DNA of 8,989 nt from contig DUTZ01000321.1 in NCBI GenBank assembly GCA_012841845.1, positions 1-8,989 of the forward strand, in the 5' to 3' direction. Made by a program: the position numbers and the translations under genes. The stretch is from Actinomycetales bacterium (GTDB lineage Bacteria; Actinomycetota; Actinomycetes; Mycobacteriales; Mycobacteriaceae). Below, in pieces: positions 1 through 4,866 of this stretch. Numbering within the stretch: position 1 is the stretch's first letter; every line of letters starts with the position of its first letter. The notes beneath the pieces are model-generated. The model saw only the letters and a list, made by a program, of their open reading frames with translations. It did not search any database and was not told the DNA's origin.

Positions 1-856
1 GCGGCTGGCGCAGGCCGCCGAGGACGCCCGGGGGCGCCTGCAGTCGGGCTGGCGCCCCGAGAAGGGACACGGCAAGCACCAGCGCGCCACCCGGGCGGCC
101 GGTACGGTCCAGGCGTTCAACCGCCGACGCGAGGAACTGGAACGCCACCGCATCACGGTCCCCGACCCGCCGTTGCGCCTGCGCTGGCCATCCTGGCGCG
201 CGGCCGCCGGGCGGTCGGTCCTGGACTGCGTCGGGGTCCGGGTCGCCGGCCGACTCGAGGTGCCGGTCTCGCTGGCGATCGACGTCGGGGACCGCCTGGT
301 GGTGACGGGCGAGAACGGCGCGGGCAAGTCCACCCTGCTCGCGGTGCTCGCCGACCGTCTCGAGCCCACGGCCGGTACCGTCACCCGACATCCCGAGGCC
401 CGGATCAGCACCCTCGCCCAGGAGGTGCCCGAGTGGGACGATCGACGCACCGCGTCGGAGGTCTACACCGAGCACACGCGGCGCCTCGGCGTGGGGTCCG
501 GGCCGGGACTGACGTCGACGGGGCTGCTCGACGCGGAGGCGGTCCGCACCCCGGTGGGGCGGATGTCGCAGGGCCAACAGCGCCGCCTGCACCTGGCGCT
601 GTGTCTGGCCGAGCGGCCCGACCTGCTCGTCCTGGACGAGCCGACCAACCATCTGTCGTCGGCGCTCGTCGACGAGCTCACCGAGGCGATCCGTGCGGCT
701 TCCTGCGCGGTACTCGTCGCGGCCCACGACCGACAGCTCCTGCGGGACCTGTCCGACTGGCCTCGGCTGCACCTGGCGGCAGAGGACCGCACCGGTCCGC
801 CGGTGGTCGTATCGTCCGGACATGGAGAACTACGACGTCAAACGGGATCGCCGTGA
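1..856 (+). CDS. ABC-F subfamily ATPase, antibiotic-resistance type (5'-truncated)
   Basis: The reading frame is open from base 2 and ends with TGA at 854-856, so 284 C-terminal residues are visible and the first ATPase domain lies outside the window. The first ~60 residues are a charged, Arg/Glu/Ala-rich stretch with the look of the inter-domain linker of ABC-F proteins. One complete ATPase domain follows: Walker A GENGAGKST (308-334), signature MSQGQQRR (563-586), Walker B with catalytic Glu in LLVLDEPTNHLS (623-658), and the H-loop His in AAHDRQ (His at 725-727). There are no membrane segments, so it is a soluble ribosome-acting protein rather than a transporter. DEPTNHLS followed by a Leu-Val-Asp-Glu-Leu run resembles actinomycete self-resistance ABC-F proteins (TlrC/OleB type), which displace ribosome-targeting antibiotics; housekeeping EttA-like proteins usually have DEPTNHLD. 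The drug class cannot be told from this part. The 3' end overlaps the next gene by 35 bp. Confidence 0.88.
   Translation, partial: RLAQAAEDARGRLQSGWRPEKGHGKHQRATRAAGTVQAFNRRREELERHRITVPDPPLRLRWPSWRAAAGRSVLDCVGVRVAGRLEVPVSLAIDVGDRLVVTGENGAGKSTLLAVLADRLEPTAGTVTRHPEARISTLAQEVPEWDDRRTASEVYTEHTRRLGVGSGPGLTSTGLLDAEAVRTPVGRMSQGQQRRLHLALCLAERPDLLVLDEPTNHLSSALVDELTEAIRAASCAVLVAAHDRQLLRDLSDWPRLHLAAEDRTGPPVVVSSGHGELRRQTGSP
810..815 (+). promoter_or_regulatory. -10 element of a leaderless promoter for the GyrI-like gene
   Basis: TATCGT matches the actinobacterial TANNNT -10 pattern and ends 6 nt before the ATG at 822, so the transcript would start at or beside the start codon. It lies inside the 3' end of the ABC-F gene. 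No -35 element and no Shine-Dalgarno sequence is visible. Inferred from position only. Confidence 0.4.
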
Positions 857-1442
857 CCTGTACGCGCCGCGGGCGGGGCGCATCGACGTCGTCGACGTCC
901 CGCCCCTGCGCTACCTCATGGCCGACGGCGCCGGCGACCCCGACACCTCCGCCGACTACCGCGCCGTGGTCGAGGCCCTGTTCACCTGCTCGTACGCGGT
1001 GCGCAAGGCCTGCATCGCCGAACTCGGCCGCAAGCACACCGTGGGCCCGCTCGAGGGGCTGTGGTCGGCGCGGGACATGGAGGTCTTCCACACCCGGGAC
1101 AAGGCGGCGTGGGAGTGGACCCTGATGATCGTGCAGCCGGAGTGGGTCACCGCCGAGCTCGCCGCAACGGCCGTAGAGACGGTGACGACGAGGTCTCTCG
1201 CCGCGGGGGAGCGGGTGCGGTTCGCGGAGTACGCCGAGGGCCCGAGCGTGCAGACGCTGCACGTGGGCCCCTACGACGCCGAGGGCCCGACCATCGCCCG
1301 CCTCCACGAGTTCGCCGCCGCCGAGGGGCACGCGCTGACCGGGCGGCACCACGAAATCTACCTCTCGGACGTGCGGAGGACCGACCCGGCGCGGCTGCGG
1401 ACGATCCTGCGGCAGCCGTTCTCACGCGCCGGGGGTCAGTGA
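822..1442 (+). CDS. GyrI-like small-molecule-binding domain protein
   Basis: A 206-aa protein of the stand-alone GyrI-like (AraC effector-binding fold) type. The C-terminal part (about residues 140-200) is the most typical: a GPS...LHVGPYDAEGPTIARLHEF run, then the family signature HHEIYLSD, then DPARLRTILRQPF. Aromatic and acidic residues of the N-terminal half (WSARDMEVFHT, WEWTLMIVQPEWV) fit the drug-binding cleft. Members bind amphipathic drugs; some hydrolyse cyclopropanoid antibiotics of the yatakemycin class, which is established for a few relatives only and not implied here. ATG at 822 is chosen because a leaderless-type -10 precedes it; earlier in-frame starts would run far into the ABC-F gene. 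It overlaps that gene by 35 bp in another frame and overlaps the convergent SMR gene by 7 bp. A drug sequestering or inactivating role beside ABC-F and efflux genes is an inference. Confidence 0.87.
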   Translation: MENYDVKRDRRDLYAPRAGRIDVVDVPPLRYLMADGAGDPDTSADYRAVVEALFTCSYAVRKACIAELGRKHTVGPLEGLWSARDMEVFHTRDKAAWEWTLMIVQPEWVTAELAATAVETVTTRSLAAGERVRFAEYAEGPSVQTLHVGPYDAEGPTIARLHEFAAAEGHALTGRHHEIYLSDVRRTDPARLRTILRQPFSRAGGQ

Positions 1443-1762
1443 ACCCCGCCGACCTCGACGAGCAGCACCCCGCCGATGATGAGCAGGATGCCCACGCCCA
1501 TCAGCGGGGTGAGCGGTTCGCCGAACAGGGCCCGGCTCGCCAGGGCGGTGAGCGCCACGCCGACGGCCGACCAGACCCCGTACGCCACGCCGAGGGGGAG
1601 CCCGCCGGCCAGCGCGACCGAGAGCAGCACGAACGCGGTCGCGTAGCCGGCCACGACGATCGCGTAGAAGGCCCGGCGTCCCAGCGCCGCCATCCGGAGC
1701 GAGAGCGTCGCGCACACCTCGACGCCGATCGCGCCGGCGAGGGCGAGCCACGCCGCCGTCAT
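1436..1762 (-). CDS. Small multidrug resistance (SMR) efflux subunit, second of pair
   Basis: A 108-aa protein with four predicted hydrophobic helices, the standard SMR size. The essential membrane Glu is E15 in AGAIGVEVCATLSLR, matching EmrE Glu14. The substrate-site pair is present as Y61 and W64 in LPLGVAYGVWSAVG, and the GEPLTPLMGVGILLIIGGVLLVE run is the typical dimerising fourth helix. It would sit in the cytoplasmic membrane and exchange protons for cationic drugs or guanidinium-type compounds. ATG at 1762 overlaps the stop codon of the upstream SMR gene (ATGA), which fits translational coupling. SMR genes in such pairs (YkkCD, EbrAB types) usually encode the halves of a heterodimer. 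The substrate is unknown. The stop codon lies 1 nt from that of the convergent GyrI-like gene, leaving no room for a terminator. Confidence 0.93.
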   Translation of the reverse strand: MTAAWLALAGAIGVEVCATLSLRMAALGRRAFYAIVVAGYATAFVLLSVALAGGLPLGVAYGVWSAVGVALTALASRALFGEPLTPLMGVGILLIIGGVLLVEVGGVH

Positions 1763-2106
1763 CGCACACCCGCCCCGGCCCGCCGCGCCCGGTCGGAGCC
1801 GAGCTCCACCACGAGGACCCCGACGACGATGAGCGCCATGCCGAGCAGCATGACCGGGGTGAGCGGCTCGCCGAACACCGCCGCCGAGAGCAGGGCCGTG
1901 GCCGTGACGCCGAGCGCCGCCCAGATCCCGTAGGCCACGCCCAGCGGCAGCCCGAGCCGCAGGACCCGGGCCAGCAGCAGGAACGAGGCGAGGTAGCCGA
2001 CCGCGACCACCGCGTAGAACGCGGGCTGCGCGAGCGCGGCCTTGAGCGACATCGTCGCCGTCACCTCGGTGGCGACGGCGCCCAGGAGCAGCATCCATCG
2101 GAGCAC
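1759..2106 (-). CDS. Small multidrug resistance (SMR) efflux subunit, first of pair
   Basis: From GTG at 2106 the product is 115 aa with four hydrophobic helices. This start places the essential Glu at residue 14 (LLLGAVATEVTATMSLK), exactly as in EmrE, and a TAGCGT -10-like element lies 8 nt upstream on the same strand; an ATG at 2094 would give a protein four residues shorter with Glu at 10 and remains possible. Substrate-site residues are Y59 and W62 in LPLGVAYGIWAALG, and the fourth helix follows GEPLTPVMLLG. The C-terminus carries a basic Arg-rich tail (SDRARRAGAGVR) absent from the partner, which could set topology in an antiparallel heterodimer (inference). The stop overlaps the start of the second SMR gene by 4 bp. 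The gene is divergent from the monooxygenase gene with 60 bp between start codons. Confidence 0.9.
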   Translation of the reverse strand: MLRWMLLLGAVATEVTATMSLKAALAQPAFYAVVAVGYLASFLLLARVLRLGLPLGVAYGIWAALGVTATALLSAAVFGEPLTPVMLLGMALIVVGVLVVELGSDRARRAGAGVR

Positions 2107-2114
2107 GCTGGATG

Positions 2115-2120
2115 ACGCTA
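2115..2120 (-). promoter_or_regulatory. -10 element of the SMR operon
   Basis: Read on the minus strand the hexamer is TAGCGT, ending 8 nt before the GTG start at 2106. This suggests a leaderless transcript and supports the GTG start. There is no Shine-Dalgarno sequence in the gap. Position-based inference. Confidence 0.33.
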
Positions 2121-2153
2121 CGCGAGCGGTGTCGGCCGGCGCGCGGGCGACCG

Positions 2154-2168
2154 TATGGTGGTCACCAT
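2154..2168 (+). promoter_or_regulatory. -10 element with overlapping dyad at the monooxygenase start
   Basis: TATGGT (2154-2159) lies 7 nt before the ATG at 2167, a leaderless layout. The same bases form an inverted repeat, ATGGTG then GT then CACCAT (2155-2168), that covers the -10 and the expected transcription start. A repressor bound there would block initiation; no regulator gene is visible nearby, so this is a candidate only. Confidence 0.38.
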
Positions 2169-3657
2169 GCAGGATGACTCGCGCCCCTCGCCGTCGGGCG
2201 ATTCCGCCGTGGACGTGCTCATCGTGGGCGCGGGGATCTCCGGCATCAACGCCGCCTACCGGCTGCAGGAGCGGTGCCCGGACCTGGATTACCTCCTCGT
2301 CGACGGTCGCTCGCGGCTCGGCGGGACCTGGGACCTGTTCCGGTATCCGGGGATCCGCTCGGACTCGGACTTCTTCACCCTCGCGTTCCCGTTCCACCCG
2401 TGGACCGGCCGGGACGCGATCGTCGACGGCGACGAGATCCTCGACTACCTGGACGAGGTGGTGCGGACCCACGAGATCGCCGACCACCTGCGGATGGACA
2501 CGATGGTCCACGCGGCCGACTGGTCGTCCGAGGACGCGCGGTGGACCGTGTCGTGCACGGTCGGCGGCGAGCCGCGCACGATCTCGGCGCGGTTCGTCGT
2601 GATGTGCACCGGCTACTACGACTACGAGGCGCCGTACGACCCGGGCTTCGCCGGCACCGACGACTTCGCCGGCACGCTCGTGCATCCGCAGTTCTGGCCG
2701 GAGGATCTCGAGGTGGCGGGCCGGCGGGTCGCGGTCATCGGTTCGGGGGCCACCGCGATCACCCTCGTGCCCGCGCTGGCCGAGCGGGGCGCCGAGGTGA
2801 CGATGGTGCAGCGCACGCCGTCGTACGTCCTGTCCCGCCCGCGGCGCGACGTGGTGGCCGACGCCGCCCGGAGGCTCCTGCCGGCCGGTGCCGCGCACCG
2901 GTTCGCGCGTGCCAAGAACACCACGCTGCAGTGGGGACTGTTCCAGGTCAGCCGCCGTTTTCCCCAGGCCATGCGAGGCCTGCTCCGCAAGGGTGCGATC
3001 GCCGGGACCGGCTCCGAGGCGCTGGTGGACGAGCACTTCGATCCGCCGTACGACCCGTGGGACCAGCGCCTGTGCATCGCGCCGCGGGGCGACTTCTTCC
3101 GCGCCCTGCGCGACGGGGGAGCGAGGATGGTCACCGGACACATCGAGCGCTTCGTGCCCGAGGGCCTGCGACTCACCGACGGCCGGGTCGTCGAGGCCGA
3201 TGTGGTGGTGACGGCGACGGGCCTGCAGATCCAGCTCCTCGGCGGCATCGAGGTGAGCCTCGACGGCGTCCCGGTGGAGAGCGCCGAGACGATCGTCTAC
3301 CGGGGAGCCATGCTGGGCGGGGTCCCGAACCTCGCGTTCTGTGTGGGATACATCAACTTGTCGTGGACGATGCGCTCGGACATGAGCTCGCGGCTCATCG
3401 CACGGATCCTGCGGCGGCTCGTCGACTCGGGCGCGCGCTACGTCGTGCCGACGCCGCCGGCGAACCTCGGGCCGACGGGGCCGTTGCTCGACATGCAGTC
3501 GGGGTACCTCGCACGAGCCGCGGACCTCATGCCGCGGTCGACCGACACATACCCGTGGGCCATGAAGCAGAACTTCTTCGCCGACGCCTGGTCCACCAAT
3601 CGGGCGGACCTGGACGACGGACTCCACTGGGAAGACGCAACGGCGTCGACCCGATGA
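2167..3657 (+). CDS. EthA/MymA-like FAD-dependent Baeyer-Villiger monooxygenase
   Basis: A 496-aa flavoprotein close in length to M. tuberculosis EthA and MymA. Visible motifs: FAD-binding GAGISG (residues 21-26); GGTWDLFRYPGIRSDSD (52-68), nearly identical to EthA; the Baeyer-Villiger fingerprint FxGxxxHxxxW as FAGTLVHPQFW (167-177); and the NADPH-binding GSGATA (192-197). Later blocks such as NPWD/DPWDQRLC, VVTATGLQIQL and the GYINLSWT region also follow EthA order. The family inserts oxygen into ketones or oxidises sulfur with NADPH and O2; EthA activates thioamide drugs such as ethionamide. The natural substrate here is unknown. ATG at 2167 is preferred over ATG at 2155 because the latter lies inside the likely -10 hexamer. 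The gene is divergent from the SMR operon and, unlike ethA, has no visible TetR-type EthR gene beside it. Dif lies 250 bp downstream. Confidence 0.92.
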   Translation: MQDDSRPSPSGDSAVDVLIVGAGISGINAAYRLQERCPDLDYLLVDGRSRLGGTWDLFRYPGIRSDSDFFTLAFPFHPWTGRDAIVDGDEILDYLDEVVRTHEIADHLRMDTMVHAADWSSEDARWTVSCTVGGEPRTISARFVVMCTGYYDYEAPYDPGFAGTDDFAGTLVHPQFWPEDLEVAGRRVAVIGSGATAITLVPALAERGAEVTMVQRTPSYVLSRPRRDVVADAARRLLPAGAAHRFARAKNTTLQWGLFQVSRRFPQAMRGLLRKGAIAGTGSEALVDEHFDPPYDPWDQRLCIAPRGDFFRALRDGGARMVTGHIERFVPEGLRLTDGRVVEADVVVTATGLQIQLLGGIEVSLDGVPVESAETIVYRGAMLGGVPNLAFCVGYINLSWTMRSDMSSRLIARILRRLVDSGARYVVPTPPANLGPTGPLLDMQSGYLARAADLMPRSTDTYPWAMKQNFFADAWSTNRADLDDGLHWEDATASTR

Positions 3658-3674
3658 CCCGCCAGCCATCCCCA

Positions 3675-3693
3675 AAACGTCACAGTGACGTTT
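3675..3693. repeat. Perfect 19-bp palindrome, operator candidate
   Basis: AAACGTCACAGTGACGTTT has 9-bp arms around a single central A. The 1-nt loop and lack of a T-tract argue against a terminator; the symmetry and size fit a dimeric DNA-binding protein site. It starts 18 bp after the monooxygenase stop and lies about 295 bp upstream of the MOSC gene, 215 bp from dif. I do not recognise the regulator. Confidence 0.6.
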
Positions 3694-3907
3694 CGCGGGC
3701 GCCTGGGAGGGCACCGGAGAGCGGGGCCCGCCCGCCATGTGGGCCCGACGCTCGCACCGAGCGCCCGGGTCGGCGCGCTGCAGCCCGACACGCCCCGACG
3801 GCCATCGGCGTGAGATCGCGGCGCCGGCGGGACACCGGGGACCGTGCCGCGCACGGGCGCCGGCGCACAGGTCAGACGGGGTTCGCCCCTTTCGCGCCCG
3901 TCACCTT

Positions 3908-3935
3908 AGTGCCGATAATCTACATTATGTTAAGT
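3908..3935 (+). other. dif: dif site, XerC/XerD chromosome-dimer resolution site
   Basis: The 28-bp site reads as left (XerC-type) arm AGTGCCGATAA (3908-3918), centre TCTACA (3919-3924) and right (XerD-type) arm TTATGTTAAGT (3925-3935). Compared with E. coli dif as recalled, the right arm matches 10 of 11, the left arm 8 of 11 and the centre 4 of 6, giving 22 of 28. The inner dyad ATAAT...ATTAT is intact. It stands out as a 13-A/T-in-17 stretch in GC-rich DNA and sits between genes, as chromosomal dif sites do. XerC and XerD exchange strands here, with FtsK, to separate dimeric chromosomes at division. Only one copy is present in the window, so a chromosomal dif is more likely than the border of a dif-integrated element, though the latter cannot be excluded. 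Confidence 0.88.
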
Positions 3936-3975
3936 GCGCTGTGTGGGGTGCGGCCCCCCGGCACGCGACGATGAC

Positions 3976-3981
3976 TACCCT
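3976..3981 (+). promoter_or_regulatory. -10 element of a leaderless promoter for the MOSC gene
   Basis: TACCCT fits TANNNT and ends 7 nt before the ATG at 3989; the gap is C/T-rich with no Shine-Dalgarno sequence. It supports the ATG at 3989 as the start. Confidence 0.42.
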
Positions 3982-3988
3982 CTGCCCC

Positions 3989-4813
3989 ATGCGGATCACG
4001 GCGATCAACCTCCACCCCGTCAAGAGCGGTGCGATCCGTCCGGTGTCCGCGGCGCCGCTCGATCCCGGAGGTCTCCGCGACGACCGGCGATGGATGGTCG
4101 TGGACGGCGACGGCGAGGCCGTCACCGCCCGCATGCTGCCCGAGTTGTTCCGGGTCGTCGCCGACACGCCCGTCACCGACCCCGCGGTCACCGCGGATCT
4201 ACGCCTCGGCGCGGACGGCCAACCGCCGCTCGACGTCACCGCGCCTTCCGGCCCGCCGGTCCGGGTCACGATGTTCCGCCGGCACCGGATGGCGGCCACC
4301 CTCGCCGCGCCGGACGCCCACGAGTGGATCCGTACCGTCGTCGGCCGTGCGGATCTCCGACTGGTCTGGTGTCACGATCCGTCGCTCCGGAGGCTCGATC
4401 CCGCCCTCGCCTCCGAACACGACCACGCCGCGTTCCCCGACAACTACCCCGTGACCCTCGCCTCCGAGGCGTCCCTCGCACGGCTCAACGAATGGATCGG
4501 CGGCGACACTCCCCTCCCCATGTCGCGATTCCGGCCGAACATCGTGGTGGACGGCGAGGAGCCCTTCGCCGAGGATTCCTGGTCCCGCCTGAGACTCGGC
4601 CCGGTCGGATGCCGGGTGGTGCGGAGCGTCGACCGGTGCGTCATGACGACGATCGACCCCACGACCCTCGCCAAGGGTCCCGACCCCCTGCGCACCCTCG
4701 CGCGGCACCGCCGGTGGGACGGGAAGACGTGGTTCGCCCGGCACCTCATCCCGGACGGGACGGGCACCGTCCGAGTCGGCGACGAGGTGGCGGTGCTCTC
4801 GCGGACGAGTTGA
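3989..4813 (+). CDS. MOSC-domain molybdenum-cofactor protein, YcbX/mARC type
   Basis: A 274-aa protein opening with the MOSC N-terminal barrel (MRITAINLHPVKSGA..., residues 1 to ~115), followed by the MOSC domain (~130-274). Typical family blocks are FPDNYPVTLASEASLARLN (from residue 149), MSRFRPNIVVDG (178-189) and DRCVMTTIDP with Cys217 at the position of the conserved cysteine proposed to bind molybdenum cofactor. Relatives reduce N-hydroxylated compounds, including the mutagenic base analogue N6-hydroxyadenine. E. coli YcbX carries a C-terminal 2Fe-2S ferredoxin domain; it is absent here, so electrons must come from a separate protein, as with eukaryotic mARC. An ATG at 3737 is in frame but would extend the protein through dif and is rejected. 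AMP nucleosidase follows after 53 bp. Substrate assignment is inference; the fold is secure. Confidence 0.88.
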   Translation: MRITAINLHPVKSGAIRPVSAAPLDPGGLRDDRRWMVVDGDGEAVTARMLPELFRVVADTPVTDPAVTADLRLGADGQPPLDVTAPSGPPVRVTMFRRHRMAATLAAPDAHEWIRTVVGRADLRLVWCHDPSLRRLDPALASEHDHAAFPDNYPVTLASEASLARLNEWIGGDTPLPMSRFRPNIVVDGEEPFAEDSWSRLRLGPVGCRVVRSVDRCVMTTIDPTTLAKGPDPLRTLARHRRWDGKTWFARHLIPDGTGTVRVGDEVAVLSRTS

Positions 4814-4853
4814 ACGGTGACGAACCTCTCCGCCGAAACCCGCCTCCGCGCGG

Positions 4854-4859
4854 TAGACA
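4854..4859 (+). promoter_or_regulatory. Weak -10-like element before amn
   Basis: TAGACA lies 7 nt before the ATG at 4867, the same geometry as the other leaderless-type starts, but its last base is A rather than T. A GAGG at 4861-4864 is only 2 nt from the ATG, too close to act as a normal ribosome binding site. Read-through from the MOSC gene is an alternative. Confidence 0.28.
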
Positions 4860-4866
4860 TGAGGCC

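Larger units (their letters stand above)
3658..3988. other. 331-bp non-coding gap containing the dif site
   Basis: No convincing gene is present. In order it holds a perfect 19-bp palindrome (3675-3693), a GC-rich stretch of low complexity, a small hairpin with 6-bp arms CCGTGC and GCACGG around a 3-nt loop (3842-3856), the AT-rich dif site (3908-3935), a G-run/C-run stretch (3944-3959) and a leaderless-type -10 (3976-3981). No T-rich terminator follows the monooxygenase gene. Confidence 0.7.

Noticed and set aside
173..175. TTG at 173 as the start of the ABC-F gene
   Set aside because: The frame is open back to the window edge and encodes a recognisable inter-domain linker, so the gene begins outside.
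2107..3738. Long minus-strand open frame covering the monooxygenase gene and joined to the first SMR gene
   Set aside because: The stretch upstream of the SMR start is Arg/His/Gly/Pro-rich shadow sequence typical of high-GC antisense frames; only the SMR end is real.
3842..3856. Intrinsic terminator after the monooxygenase gene
   Set aside because: The stem is only 6 bp, there is no T-tract, and it lies about 185 bp after the stop.
3908..3935. Border of a dif-integrated mobile element
   Set aside because: Only one dif-like site, no phage, plasmid or transposase genes, and no duplicated arms are visible in the window. It remains testable with more flanking sequence.
3737..3988. In-frame upstream extension of the MOSC gene from ATG 3737
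   Set aside because: It would run through the dif site, adds Arg/Pro-rich sequence unlike any MOSC N-terminus, and the ATG at 3989 begins exactly with the family motif and has a -10 at the right distance.
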